Source: Gammaproteobacteria bacterium
GTDB taxonomy: Bacteria > Pseudomonadota > Gammaproteobacteria > Pseudomonadales > Oceanobacteraceae
DNA length: 64,000 bases
NCBI GenBank assembly: GCA_013373125.1
Contig: JABXIK010000040.1
Span: forward strand, 1-64,000
Direction: 5' to 3'
Shown: piece by piece, positions 30,054 through 40,932 of the stretch
How positions within the stretch are numbered: the first letter of the stretch is position 1
Layout: each line of letters opens with the position of its first letter
The notes under the pieces: generated by a model
Told to the model about the DNA's origin: nothing
The model's database searches: none
What the model saw: the letters and a program-made list of their open reading frames with translations, nothing else
Program-made: the position numbers and the translations under genes

Positions 30054-31346
30054 TTAACGTAAACCCATGCAATTCGCATAATAGGTTGTGGTGGCAGGCC
30101 AATCAGAGAACACCCCAATCACACCCACATCTTTTGCAAGTACATCTAACACTTCATACACATCGCCATCAGTATGAATGGCATCGATACCTCCAAGATC
30201 ACCATTTACGCTTTGGTAGTACCAACCGCCATTGTCTTTTAGTAAACCTGAACGCTCTAACGTCCACGTAATGATTTTAAAACCCGTTTGTTTGGCGTTA
30301 AGCGCATATTGCGACGGCACGATTTCACCATAACTGTTTACATCCAAAAGCATCCACATGGGTGGCGCAATTACCCGCATACCTTGAGTACGCCATTGCA
30401 ACATGGTGTCTAGACTCACATTGGTGTCGTACACCCCATCTAAATACACAGCTTGGCGCGCAATGTACGGATAGGTTTTAAGCCAATGCAAAATATCATT
30501 TTGATCAAACGATTGTGGCCAAATGCGTTTTGGATGAATACCTGCTTCGCGATATTCTTCAATCATTTGATTGGCAAAATCCGCCTGCGAATAACCATCA
30601 AACGGCATCTCAACCGATGGGGTTTTTAATTCTGGGGTAAAGTCGACACCAAGGTTATTCAATAACTCAATGCTTTCCTTATGGGTCATCAAGGTGCCAT
30701 TGGCGGAATACAAATCTGTACGCCAATTAGCGGTGGCGGACATGTATTCTTCAATGCTGGTTGCAGCCAAATTAGCCGCATCCATTTTGCCTTTTAAGGT
30801 TTTAAATTCCGCAACGGTAATGTCACTGGTACAACACTTGATTTCACTGGCATTGATTAAATTACCTTCGCTATCAAATTCCGGCGGTACCGAACATTGA
30901 GCAGCCAGTGGTGTTGCTAGGATGTTCGTGGTTGTGTGTAGGTCACATTGAGAATGACGACAGACTAATTCTTTATCTTTGGTAAAGGTCACGTCGCACT
31001 CCACGATACCCGCTCCCATCTTGGCGGCGGCTTCGTAAGACTCTTTCGTATGCTCAGGAAATTGCATGGCCGCACCGCGATGGCCAATGGAGAATTTACT
31101 GGAGCGAAACGGCCCTTTCTCACATTGGGATAGGCGCTGTTTTAACGCACTATCGCTCATATCGTTCACCAAGAAGCTAGGACGAGGACCTAACTGCGCT
31201 TGAACCTGTTTGTGGTGCCAAAAAGGGAAGCCATTTTCAAAAAAAACATGCAACCCATTTTGATTTGAGCTGGCATGGACAAAAAAAGCCGGCAATAAGG
31301 TTGCCGTGAGTAAAATAAATTTAAGAAACGAATACGGTTTGGGCAT
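30054..31346 (-). CDS. Glycerophosphodiester phosphodiesterase family protein
   Basis: 430 aa; [51 protein letters not shown]. Confidence 0.93.
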   Translation of the reverse strand: MPKPYSFLKFILLTATLLPAFFVHASSNQNGLHVFFENGFPFWHHKQVQAQLGPRPSFLVNDMSDSALKQRLSQCEKGPFRSSKFSIGHRGAAMQFPEHTKESYEAAAKMGAGIVECDVTFTKDKELVCRHSQCDLHTTTNILATPLAAQCSVPPEFDSEGNLINASEIKCCTSDITVAEFKTLKGKMDAANLAATSIEEYMSATANWRTDLYSANGTLMTHKESIELLNNLGVDFTPELKTPSVEMPFDGYSQADFANQMIEEYREAGIHPKRIWPQSFDQNDILHWLKTYPYIARQAVYLDGVYDTNVSLDTMLQWRTQGMRVIAPPMWMLLDVNSYGEIVPSQYALNAKQTGFKIITWTLERSGLLKDNGGWYYQSVNGDLGGIDAIHTDGDVYEVLDVLAKDVGVIGVFSDWPATTTYYANCMGLR

Positions 31347-31526
31347 GGGGCCGATCTCCTATGTTGAATTCCATGGCCTACCACTTAAACGGCCGCAGCC
31401 AGCCTATAAACACCATGTGACACTCTAGTGAGAGTTCTATGACAGCTTTAATGCAATCCCATGACACTGCCTCTTTTCTTTTTATAAAAGCTATTTACAC
31501 TGTTTAATATCCGTCCACATAAAGGA

Positions 31527-32462
31527 ATGATCATGCCGAGTTACGAAGTGCGTCGCAGCACCTCCATCAAAGGGTCAAACCAAGATGTGTTGGTCTTTCT
31601 CAGCGATTTCAAAAACTGGCCTAGTTGGTCTCCTTGGCTAATCCTAGAGCCAGAATGTCCTGTCACCTATCGCGGCACTCAAGGACAACTTGGGGCCAGT
31701 TACGAATGGGATGGTCATCGAATCGGTGCCGGTAGCATGATGCTCAGTGAAAAAGATGCCGATCGTTTAGACATGGAATTGCATTTCTTACGCCCATTTA
31801 AATCCCGTGCGCATATTTATTTCGAGGTCATTCAAGGTAATGACGAAGCCATTATCACTTGGGTGATGCAAGGCCATCTCCCTTGGTATCTGTTTTTCTT
31901 AAGCGGCATGATGAAAGCGTGGATCGGTATGGATTTCGACCGCGGACTTCGCATGTTGAAAAGCCAATTAGAAACGGGAAGCGTACATTCGCAACCCAGT
32001 ATCACAGGTGAGCGCCATGAAACAGGTCAATTTTACATTGCACTAAAAGGCAGGGGTGCCATAGAGCAGTTAGGCGAACTCATGCAAATGCACATCAGCA
32101 AACTCAGTGACTACGCTCATCAGCATAATATTCAACGTAATGGTTGTTGGTTTACTTTGTATGAGTCCATGGACATGCACACCACAGAAACCGAATTTTT
32201 TACCTGTTTCCCAGTGGAGAAAGAATTCAATGTGCAGCCGCCACTGGTGTGCGATTACATGCAACCGTTTGATGCCTTTGTGGTTCAACATAAAGGCGCC
32301 TATTCATTCCTAGGTAATGCATGGGCACTCGCCATGAGTGCTACGCGCTTTGAAAAAATCAAAACACAGCGTAAACCGATGGGAATTGAGCGTTATCTAA
32401 CAGAGCCAGGGACTACCACGGATCAAGATGCCCTCACTGAAATTTTATTATTTAAACGGTAA
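31527..32462 (+). CDS. SRPBCC-domain protein fused to a GyrI-like (effector-binding) domain
   Basis: N-terminal FLSDFKNWPSWSPWLILEP...GASYEWDGHRIGAGSM; C-terminal GCWFTLYESMDMHTTETEFFTCFPVEKEF..; 311 aa. Confidence 0.75.
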   Translation: MIMPSYEVRRSTSIKGSNQDVLVFLSDFKNWPSWSPWLILEPECPVTYRGTQGQLGASYEWDGHRIGAGSMMLSEKDADRLDMELHFLRPFKSRAHIYFEVIQGNDEAIITWVMQGHLPWYLFFLSGMMKAWIGMDFDRGLRMLKSQLETGSVHSQPSITGERHETGQFYIALKGRGAIEQLGELMQMHISKLSDYAHQHNIQRNGCWFTLYESMDMHTTETEFFTCFPVEKEFNVQPPLVCDYMQPFDAFVVQHKGAYSFLGNAWALAMSATRFEKIKTQRKPMGIERYLTEPGTTTDQDALTEILLFKR

Positions 32463-32466
32463 TCCC

Positions 32467-33201
32467 ATGAAAATTCTTTCTCTGACTCTTGGCATACTAC
32501 TTGGCATCACAAGTGTCTCTTCAATAGCCAAACCAAACCCGCCGTTTTATTTTTTCATTCAAGGTATTTATAGCTCTACGGTAACTATTAATCGGGCAAG
32601 CCAATTATTCGGTGAACTCACCCATCCATTGGCTCAACCCATTACCTTCAAGACCGGCCCAACCATAGATAAAATTGAAGCCGCCATTAACACACAAGAA
32701 CTGGATGTTTTGTTTTGGGGTTACTCAGATAAGCTAAATGATTTTATGAAACGCAATGGTTACGAGCACATTCTTTCCAGCTACCTGCCCATGCATTTAT
32801 ACCAATTCGAGAATGGCCCACAAACCATGTCTGATACGCCTAAGATTGGCGTTTTAGTGGATTCCACTGCGTTGTATTCAGCTGAATTATTTTATGCTAA
32901 ACAGAATATCAAACCTGAAATTGTGGAATTCGATAATTACTTTGTCATGATGCAGGCATGTTTTCGTAAAGAGTTGGATTTTATTCTAGCGGCTCGAACC
33001 TTCATTATTCCTCAGCCTGAAGCCATTCAGAAAAAGTTTGCTGAAGTACAGCGCTTGCCATCGCAAGCACGTGCCTCCTTTTGGATAAAAGCCTCCGCAT
33101 CTGACATAGTAAAGCATGCATTTGTACAATATATAAACGAAAAGCAAACTATTCTCGCCAATACCTTCGGCACAGACGAATTCTTAAAACCGGATTTTTA
33201 G
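32467..33201 (+). CDS. Periplasmic substrate-binding-like protein (PhnD/type 2 PBP-like)
   Basis: Signal peptide MKILSLTLGILLGITSVSSIAKP; PBP-like pattern; start set at 32467. Confidence 0.6.
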   Translation: MKILSLTLGILLGITSVSSIAKPNPPFYFFIQGIYSSTVTINRASQLFGELTHPLAQPITFKTGPTIDKIEAAINTQELDVLFWGYSDKLNDFMKRNGYEHILSSYLPMHLYQFENGPQTMSDTPKIGVLVDSTALYSAELFYAKQNIKPEIVEFDNYFVMMQACFRKELDFILAARTFIIPQPEAIQKKFAEVQRLPSQARASFWIKASASDIVKHAFVQYINEKQTILANTFGTDEFLKPDF

Positions 33202-33256
33202 TTGATCCAAATTTCACTTTGACGCGTAACGTTATTTTAATCTATTTGAGATAACT

Positions 33257-33790
33257 ATGCGCCTGACTCCACCTTGCCCAAGTATTGATTTTTCCGCTGA
33301 CGATATTTATGGCAAAACCATCAAGTTAAGTGATTATAAAGGTAAGAAAGTCTTACTGGCTTTCTTCCGAGATGCTGCTTGTCCATTTTGTAATTTCCGA
33401 GTGTATGAACTCACACAAAAATATAAGCAATGGCAAGATCACTCGTTCGAAATCATTGCCGTATTCAGTTCCCCTGCTGATGAAGTACGTCGCTATGTGG
33501 CCAAACACCCAAGGCCGTTTCGTATGATCAGCGATACCGAGTTAAATATTTATAATCAATACGGTGTGGAGCACAGTGCCAAAGCATTGTTCAAAGCCCT
33601 GTTGTTTAATTTTCCTCGTATCGTTAAAGGTATGCTCACCGGTGGCTACCCTCAACCGAATCCGAACGTTAAATTAGTACCCGCGGACTTTTTGATTAAC
33701 CCTATGGGTAAAGTAGAAGCGCTTTGGTACGGTCGTGATACTTCCGACCACATGCCAATGACACAGGTGGAAAACTTTATTAAAAACTAA
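33257..33790 (+). CDS. Peroxiredoxin-like (AhpC/TSA, redoxin) protein
   Basis: 177 aa; CPSIDFSADDIYGKTIKLSDYKGKKVLLAFFRDAACPFCNFRVYELTQ. Confidence 0.88.
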   Translation: MRLTPPCPSIDFSADDIYGKTIKLSDYKGKKVLLAFFRDAACPFCNFRVYELTQKYKQWQDHSFEIIAVFSSPADEVRRYVAKHPRPFRMISDTELNIYNQYGVEHSAKALFKALLFNFPRIVKGMLTGGYPQPNPNVKLVPADFLINPMGKVEALWYGRDTSDHMPMTQVENFIKN

Positions 33791-33981
33791 TCATGCAAGA
33801 GGCAAGGTTCACACTTTTACCTTGCCACCCCTGCCAATCACGCCACCGTATACAGCATGTCGCACATCGACCAAACCATTTGGGCGATGTGGAAATTGGT
33901 CATTTTCCATACCATGGATCTCTGTTTTTGCTCAGCAAAAACATTGTACTTCCATATAAAAATAACAAATGGAGAACAACC

Positions 33982-34929
33982 ATGCGTGCAATCACTTTAG
34001 GGCTCAGCGCCCTACTGTTGGTGTTATTTTCCAATACCAGCCTTGCCTGGTGGGGATACACCAAAACCAAACATCCCATTATGCTGGTTCACGGCGTATC
34101 TGGTTGGGACAGCTTGGGTAACATCGTAGATTACTTTTACAACATCCCCTACAACCTGACGAAAGACGGTGCCAAAGTCTGTGTGGCTGCAGTGAGCAGT
34201 TTCGCATCTAGCTTTGACCGTGCCGCTCAGTTGGCCCCTCAAGTAAAAGACTGTGCTCAGCATTTCGGGACAGGACAAGTGAATATCATGGCGCACTCTC
34301 AAGGTTCGCCTACTTCACGTATTTTGTTGAACTACGGTAATAGCAAAAACTATATCGCCTCTATCACATCCATTAACGGTGTGAATAAAGGATCAAAAGT
34401 CGCTGACTTTTTACGCGGTGCACTGCCAGCGGGTTCCGTAACTGAAACTTCAGTGGCAGCCGTTGCGGATGCATTAGGTGACATCATTGATGCCATCTCT
34501 TCCGACGGCCAAAACCTGCGTCAAAACTCAGTAGATGCGTTAGAAACATTAACCACTGCTGGTACCACTCAAGTTAATAATTATTCACCTTGGGGTGTAA
34601 ACACTTCTAGCTACTGTGCAAAAAGTGTTGAAGACCACAATGTGAATGGTAAGAACATTAAATTATTCTCTTGGACTGGTAACGATCCTACTACCAACAT
34701 TTTAGATATTTCAGATGGTTTTCTATACATCACTTCAAAAGTGTTTGGCAGTGAGAAAAGCGATGGTCTTGTAGGCGTATGCGCAACCTACCTTGGGAAA
34801 GTAATTGGTGATGATTACCACATGAATCACATCGATGCGATTAATCACGTGTTTGGCGTCAATGGCTGGACGAACCCAGTTTCACTGATCACCAAACATG
34901 CGAATCGTTTAAAAGGCAAAGGCCTTTAA
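33982..34929 (+). CDS. Secreted triacylglycerol lipase (alpha/beta hydrolase)
   Basis: Signal peptide, then HPIMLVHGVSGWDSLGNIVDYFYNIPYNLTKDGAKV...VNIMAHSQGSPTSR...; start at 33982, not 33793. Confidence 0.9.
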   Translation: MRAITLGLSALLLVLFSNTSLAWWGYTKTKHPIMLVHGVSGWDSLGNIVDYFYNIPYNLTKDGAKVCVAAVSSFASSFDRAAQLAPQVKDCAQHFGTGQVNIMAHSQGSPTSRILLNYGNSKNYIASITSINGVNKGSKVADFLRGALPAGSVTETSVAAVADALGDIIDAISSDGQNLRQNSVDALETLTTAGTTQVNNYSPWGVNTSSYCAKSVEDHNVNGKNIKLFSWTGNDPTTNILDISDGFLYITSKVFGSEKSDGLVGVCATYLGKVIGDDYHMNHIDAINHVFGVNGWTNPVSLITKHANRLKGKGL

Positions 34930-34981
34930 TTTCCATTGCGCACAGGGATGTGCGCATTTACAACATGCAGTAGGTCGTATT

Positions 34982-36010
34982 ATGAAAATCTTATTAGGTG
35001 TTTTTGCCAGTATCATCATTGTGGTTGCCGTCGTAATTACGCAACAAACGAACATCATAGAATTAACTTCCGATGTTCAGGCTCACAATCCTTTAAGAGG
35101 TGCGCAAACGGTTTTACAAAACGTAAAGAATCAGCCAATGGATTTTTCGCAATTGGATCAAGCATTTTCATCTGATTCACAAGGAACAGAAATCGCAGGA
35201 CGTTTACGAGCTGATGATGCAGGATCTCTCATTGCCGATGTAGAATTTAAAGCCTTTATGGATTACTTCTTAAGCAGCGTAGGTGAAGTCACACCAGAAC
35301 AAGCCATGCAACGCATGCGCTTGCATTTTTACCACCAATTACCAGAGTCTGCCGCTAACGAAGCCATGAACATCTTGCAACAATATCTGGCGTTTAAAGA
35401 AGCCAGCTACGACGCTCTGGCTCAAGATATCGATCAAGCACGTAGCGGATATGACGCCCAGTATCGGTATGAGACATTGCAACAAGGCTTACAAACCCTC
35501 TATGACTTACGCCGCGAGCACTTAGGGGATCAAGTAGCCAGTGACATGTTTTTAGAAGAAGAAGCCTATGCCCAGTACACATTGAATAACATGCAAACGG
35601 CATTAAACCCAGATTTAACCGATCAAGAACGCTTGCAATTAAAAGCATTAGCCAAAGCACAGCTGCCCGAAAACATGCGTCAAATCATTCAAGAACAGGA
35701 ACACCAAGCCCAATCGATGCAGGCGTATAACAACATGCTTAGTGAAAACCCTAGCGTGGAGGAAATGCGCGACTTTGCTTTTAATCAATTTGATAGCGAA
35801 ACCGCACAGCAAGTCACTGACGACTATGCTCAGCAAATGGCACTCAAACAAAAATACCTAGAATTTGTCAGCGCCCAACAGGCTATCCAAGCACAAGGAC
35901 TCGATGACTTGGACCAGCGTACTGCTATGAAGGAACTGGCATTATCCATGTTTAATCAAGAAGAGTTATCTATCATTCAAGCTTGGCAATTAGCCCAACA
36001 AAACCAATAG
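34982..36010 (+). CDS. Lipase secretion chaperone (foldase, LifO/Lim family)
   Basis: N-terminal TM anchor; helical repeats; DVEFKAFMDYFLSSVGE resembles the foldase RxxFDYxLSAxGE motif; directly downstream of lipase. Confidence 0.85.
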   Translation: MKILLGVFASIIIVVAVVITQQTNIIELTSDVQAHNPLRGAQTVLQNVKNQPMDFSQLDQAFSSDSQGTEIAGRLRADDAGSLIADVEFKAFMDYFLSSVGEVTPEQAMQRMRLHFYHQLPESAANEAMNILQQYLAFKEASYDALAQDIDQARSGYDAQYRYETLQQGLQTLYDLRREHLGDQVASDMFLEEEAYAQYTLNNMQTALNPDLTDQERLQLKALAKAQLPENMRQIIQEQEHQAQSMQAYNNMLSENPSVEEMRDFAFNQFDSETAQQVTDDYAQQMALKQKYLEFVSAQQAIQAQGLDDLDQRTAMKELALSMFNQEELSIIQAWQLAQQNQ

Positions 36011-36056
36011 ATAATCTTTACTTGAGCATTGGCGGCACTATGGGCAAACTGCCGCC

Positions 36057-37733
36057 ATGATTACCTTATCCCTTATTGATCGCACCATTGAAAAAGGCTT
36101 TCCTTGGCTATTTTTCCCCAAGCCTTTAGAGCAAGAGTTTCAAGCCTTTGTTCGCCAGCGTATTCTCAACCGTATTTTGCCTGTGGGGATTTCCGCGGCG
36201 TTATTCATCATAGTATTTTCTGGATTAGATTGGTTACTTCTTCACCCTATTGTAGCCAAACACACATCCATCATTCGCTTGGGCTTGGTATTGCCCGCCA
36301 TCGCCATCACCACACTCTGGCTATATTTTAAACCGCCGAAATATTATCTAGCCGTTTATAGTGTGGGTCTGATTTTGGCTAACATCAGCATTATTTACAT
36401 TATTTGGTTGGCCCATGTTCAAGGAATTAACCTGCCCTATGAAGGATTGATGATCACCATCATGTACGCCTTTTTTATTATGGCCCTACCGTTTTATTTG
36501 GCGTTAAGTATTAACCTAGCCATGGTATGCATGTATGCCTTAACTGAGCCCTTATTTTATTTGAATTTTTCTGACTACCTAAATCATGTGATTTTTCTTT
36601 CGGTGATTTTGGTCTCAGCAGCTATTGGGGCTTATGTCACAGAACACCAATTACGCGCGAATTTTCTACGCAAGCGCACCCTTGATATTCACCACCAAAA
36701 TACGCTGAAGTCCATTGAGAAAAAAAATAAATACCTGGCTGCAGCCAGCCATGACATTCGCCAACCTCTTCAAGGCTTAAGCCTAATGAGTGATCTCATC
36801 AAGCGGGATCACCCTCATGATGTGAATATTGAACACGTGGCTCAAGGCATTGCCACACTGCAATCCATGTTTAATCAAATGTTAGACTTATCTAAAGTCA
36901 ATTTGGATTTACTCAAACCGCAGTTTGATCAAATTTATTTAACCAACTTTTGCCATCAAGTCATTAACAATGTGGAACAAACTGCCAAACGTAAAGGCAT
37001 TCTTCTTCATCATGATATTCATGATGCCGTCGTGAGTAGTGACTACACATTACTATCACGTATCTTACATAACCTCATCGACAACGCGTTGCAACACAGC
37101 CAATGTCGCGACATCTGGGTTTACACAGATTTACAAGACAATCACGCCATTTTGAGTATCAAAGACAACGGATTGGGCATCCCTGAGAGCATTCAGCAAA
37201 CCTTGTTTGATGAATTTACCAAAGGTGATCAATCACAAACCGGATTGGGCTTAGGCTTAGCAATCGTTTCCCAATTTTGTAAAAAATTAGGAATTACCCT
37301 TACTTTCGAAAGTAATGAAAATGGAAGCTGCTTCTATTTGACTCTACCTATTTCTGAGAAACTCACTGTTAATGAAGTGGTCAATCAAAACAAAGCCAAG
37401 TTATTACTCGTCGATGATGATGTGGATTTAGCCGCTAATCTAACCCAAAAATTAAGCGGCTGGGGTTATGAGGTAACACAAGCCCATGGTTTACAACACG
37501 GTTTAAGTCTAGTGGAGCAAGATTGGGACGTGGTGATTTCAGATTGGAATTTGGGCGATGGTTGCGGAGAAGAAATCATTCAATACACCTGCAATAACAA
37601 GATACCCAGCGTGATGATTTCCACCCATGACAGCGCTACAATTAGGTCATTTGTGGATAAAGTGGGCTGTGCGTATTTGCAAAAACCCATTTCACCTTCA
37701 AGACTCAGAGCCAGCCTACTGCAACTCAAATAA
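36057..37733 (+). CDS. Hybrid sensor histidine kinase with C-terminal receiver
   Basis: 558 aa; multi-TM N-term, LAAASHDIRQPLQGLSLM H-box, ILHNLIDNALQHS N-box, LLLVDDDVDLAANL receiver. Confidence 0.93.
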   Translation: MITLSLIDRTIEKGFPWLFFPKPLEQEFQAFVRQRILNRILPVGISAALFIIVFSGLDWLLLHPIVAKHTSIIRLGLVLPAIAITTLWLYFKPPKYYLAVYSVGLILANISIIYIIWLAHVQGINLPYEGLMITIMYAFFIMALPFYLALSINLAMVCMYALTEPLFYLNFSDYLNHVIFLSVILVSAAIGAYVTEHQLRANFLRKRTLDIHHQNTLKSIEKKNKYLAAASHDIRQPLQGLSLMSDLIKRDHPHDVNIEHVAQGIATLQSMFNQMLDLSKVNLDLLKPQFDQIYLTNFCHQVINNVEQTAKRKGILLHHDIHDAVVSSDYTLLSRILHNLIDNALQHSQCRDIWVYTDLQDNHAILSIKDNGLGIPESIQQTLFDEFTKGDQSQTGLGLGLAIVSQFCKKLGITLTFESNENGSCFYLTLPISEKLTVNEVVNQNKAKLLLVDDDVDLAANLTQKLSGWGYEVTQAHGLQHGLSLVEQDWDVVISDWNLGDGCGEEIIQYTCNNKIPSVMISTHDSATIRSFVDKVGCAYLQKPISPSRLRASLLQLK

Positions 37734-38340
37734 GATTATGCTCCCGTGCCGTGTTCACACATTGTAAACGGGTATGCACATCCAGGATATTATACAAAGC
37801 ACGCAAGTGGGTTTTCACCGTGGCTTCACTCAAGTTAAGTTCACGGCAAATCACTTTATTGGGATAACCTTCTGACAACAAACGTAAAACATCCAACTGT
37901 CTGGGGGTAAGATTGAATACGCTTTTTGTATGTTCAGGATAAACGCGATCACCTTCTAGTAATTGCTCAATGGTATTCAGCAACACTTGATTATCACATG
38001 CTTTATTAATGTACCCCAATAATCCAAGGGCTTTCGCTTGAGCAAGATCTTTAGGTTGTTCTGATGCGGATAATATGGCGATGGGCTGCTGGCTTAACTC
38101 TGGCATTTGACACACATCAAAACCCGTTTCACCCACAAGTTGAAGATCCAATAAAATTAAGTCAAAAAAGCCGTGCTCTTGAACCAAATTTTTAACATGT
38201 TCAATATCACTGGCTTTAAATATTTCCACTGCAGCTAAATGCTGCTGAATGAGCATTTCTAAACCATCTAAATAAATCTGATGGTCATCGACAATTAGAA
38301 TGCGACGTTTTAAAGTTTGGCTATTTTTCATGAACGCCAT
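37726..38340 (-). CDS. NarL/FixJ-LuxR family response regulator
   Basis: 204 aa; RRILIVDDHQIYLDGLEML receiver and LTPRQLDVLRLLSEGYPNKVICRELNLSEATVKTHLRALYNILDVHTRLQ HTH. Confidence 0.95.
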   Translation of the reverse strand: MAFMKNSQTLKRRILIVDDHQIYLDGLEMLIQQHLAAVEIFKASDIEHVKNLVQEHGFFDLILLDLQLVGETGFDVCQMPELSQQPIAILSASEQPKDLAQAKALGLLGYINKACDNQVLLNTIEQLLEGDRVYPEHTKSVFNLTPRQLDVLRLLSEGYPNKVICRELNLSEATVKTHLRALYNILDVHTRLQCVNTAREHNLI

Positions 38341-38381
38341 TATACCGTATATGATTTATTATTTTTCGACTAAAACAGCCA

Positions 38382-40433
38382 TTAAAACCCTAAGAATACT
38401 TGGGTTTTATCACCAACAACCGGCTGACATAGGTCAATACGAGCAGAAACCATCCCACCTTGTTGTACTAGATATCGTTTAATCAACTTTGCCTGTTGTG
38501 TCGCACTCTGTTGCCAATCTGATTTTTTAGCTTGCTCAGCCATTACCTGAGGACAAACATGTAATTGCGACGTTTGTTTTTCTTGCATCAGTTCAGCGAG
38601 TTTTTGTAAATACTCTTCTTGTGCTTCGCTAATTTCATCATCTATCACCATAGGCTCTAGACTAATGGCGAAAACTTGACCACCAATGTATTGCACTGCA
38701 CTGACCATCAGCCCATATGGGAAAATAGCTTGTTGTACATATTGAAGGGCCGCCGCTTTCAATGCGGTTTGACTGAGTTTTTGCGTGATATCTGAAAGAC
38801 TAAAATCGGGTTCATGTATATTTCCTTTTAGCGGAATACTCAATCGAATATGATTATCATCATCTTTGATCAACATCAGCGCGGTTTGCAAAGGCATAGA
38901 AAGTTGCTTGCTAATACGATCCATGGTTTCCTGATCATCCGGTGTTAACTCCAGATTTTGAATAAAAATTTCGCTCTTTCCTGATAACGCGCCGTTATCA
39001 ACATGTACGGCGATATTGATATTAAACTGGCCTTTTTCAGCATGATACCCAAGATACTTTGCTATTAATCCATTTAGCGGCACCAAATCAAATTCACTAA
39101 TTTGAATCTCACCACTTCCATAATTAGCATCTGACAGCATATTTGCATCAACGATTAATGCATCGTATTCATCTGTATTGAGTTGCGCTTTAAGCGATAC
39201 ATGCTCTTTACTATTATTCAGATTCCGCATCATGAACTCAGACAGTGATAATTTAAAATTTAACGGTGGGGTTAACTCTTGATTATTGATCTCAATAAAA
39301 CTTTCACTGTTTGGTAATTGCTCAATGCCTTCTATGACAACCTTTAATTCAGACTGGCGCTTATCCGTTGATTGAGAACCCATGTTGTCAGAGTGTGAGA
39401 TGCTAGCGGCATCTGATTTATCCAAAGAATCTCTCTGGAGTGCCAATAAATTCATGTTGGCATCCAAATCTAATCCCAGCTGCCAATCTCTAAAACCATG
39501 CATGCCAGTTCTGAGTAGATGATTGGAATATAAAATATTTTCAACTCGATATTCAGATAATGCTAAAACTCCATCGTCTATAACTAGGGCACTCATTTTA
39601 ATACCATCAAGATTAATGCGATCTTTATCTAACTTAATCCCATTGAAAATTAATTCAGAAAATCCCATAGCAGGCAGCCAAGGATTTTCTACTTCTACAT
39701 CTTGTACAATAACATCTCCCAAAACCTGCCAATCATTAAGCCAATTTTGAATTCGCGAATTTAATGAAAGGGAGAATGGTTTAGTAATTTTAATTTTTGG
39801 CTCATTCATCACTAGCTGATCAAGAGTGAATGCACTCTTAATATGAATATCTTTATCTTCATTAACACCCGCCAAAGTTAGGTTATCAATATTCAAAGAT
39901 GCAGTTAAATTGGCATCGGAAAAATCCAGTATGATATTATTTAAATCGACATGTTGAATTTTGAAAGACCAACCTAAATCCACTTCTTCATCTGCGGTTA
40001 GTGCTTGATGATCAGTATTATTATTTTGCACTGTTGCTTGAGCTGCGTTATCCCGAGACAGATGAATTCCCAAAATCGACAATCCAGTTTCATCTTGATG
40101 AATGTATAAACGGCTACCCGCAAGTCTGACATCTTCAACAATAAACGTTTTAGTCAAAAGCCCAAGCCAGCTCAGATTAACCACCAAATTTTCAGTTTTT
40201 GCTTTCTCATTATTGAATTGAAATTCTGCACCATGAAGTTCAATTTTCCCCTGCATAATTGAAAGCGAAGCATCATCAATAAGTAGCTTGTATTGCTCTC
40301 CTTGTTGCTCGTACCAGTGTTCTGCGTACTTTCGCGCACTCAATGACAATAACCCGTGCAATAGCACCAATGCGCAGAGTATGGCCAATAGAACCAATAA
40401 AAATTTGGGTGTTAATACCTTATGCAACCGCAA
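38382..40433 (-). CDS. DUF748 domain-containing (AsmA-like) protein
   Basis: 683 aa; N-terminal TM, IKLHGAEFQF..., C-terminal periplasmic beta-rich repeats. Confidence 0.8.
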   Translation of the reverse strand: MRLHKVLTPKFLLVLLAILCALVLLHGLLSLSARKYAEHWYEQQGEQYKLLIDDASLSIMQGKIELHGAEFQFNNEKAKTENLVVNLSWLGLLTKTFIVEDVRLAGSRLYIHQDETGLSILGIHLSRDNAAQATVQNNNTDHQALTADEEVDLGWSFKIQHVDLNNIILDFSDANLTASLNIDNLTLAGVNEDKDIHIKSAFTLDQLVMNEPKIKITKPFSLSLNSRIQNWLNDWQVLGDVIVQDVEVENPWLPAMGFSELIFNGIKLDKDRINLDGIKMSALVIDDGVLALSEYRVENILYSNHLLRTGMHGFRDWQLGLDLDANMNLLALQRDSLDKSDAASISHSDNMGSQSTDKRQSELKVVIEGIEQLPNSESFIEINNQELTPPLNFKLSLSEFMMRNLNNSKEHVSLKAQLNTDEYDALIVDANMLSDANYGSGEIQISEFDLVPLNGLIAKYLGYHAEKGQFNINIAVHVDNGALSGKSEIFIQNLELTPDDQETMDRISKQLSMPLQTALMLIKDDDNHIRLSIPLKGNIHEPDFSLSDITQKLSQTALKAAALQYVQQAIFPYGLMVSAVQYIGGQVFAISLEPMVIDDEISEAQEEYLQKLAELMQEKQTSQLHVCPQVMAEQAKKSDWQQSATQQAKLIKRYLVQQGGMVSARIDLCQPVVGDKTQVFLGF

Positions 40434-40602
40434 ATGCAGGACCCCTTTATATTTACTTTGGGCAGCAGTCTAACACTTTTCATTTTGAAAATACTTCGAG
40501 ATGACACTGCAATTTTAGCCTTACATTCAAAGCCCTAACTGACTATGCTGAATACATTCTCATGTAAAAGACATACCTATGACGTTATCCAAGAGACAGT
40601 CC

Positions 40603-40932
40603 ATGTACTTATATTTAACCATTGCCATCATTGCTGAAGTCATTGCCACCAGCGCCCTGAAGTCATCCATAGGCTTTACCAAGCTATTGCCTAGTATCAC
40701 AGTGGTAATTGGCTACGGCTTTTCGTTTTATTTCTTTGCCTTAGTCATTAAAACCATGCCTGTGGGCATTGCTTATGCCTTATGGGCAGGGCTGGGTATT
40801 GTGCTAGTTACCCTCATTGCAGCAATCAAATTTCAGCAAATCCCCGATTGGCCCGCTATCATAGGTATGGCTTGTATCATTACAGGAGTGGTCATCATCA
40901 ATATGTACAGCCAGACCCTCTCAGATCATTAA
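40603..40932 (+). CDS. Small multidrug resistance (SMR) family transporter, EmrE-like
   Basis: MYLYLTIAIIAEVIATSALKSSIGFTKLLPSI...MPVGIAYALWAGLGIVLVTLIAAI. Confidence 0.93.
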   Translation: MYLYLTIAIIAEVIATSALKSSIGFTKLLPSITVVIGYGFSFYFFALVIKTMPVGIAYALWAGLGIVLVTLIAAIKFQQIPDWPAIIGMACIITGVVIINMYSQTLSDH

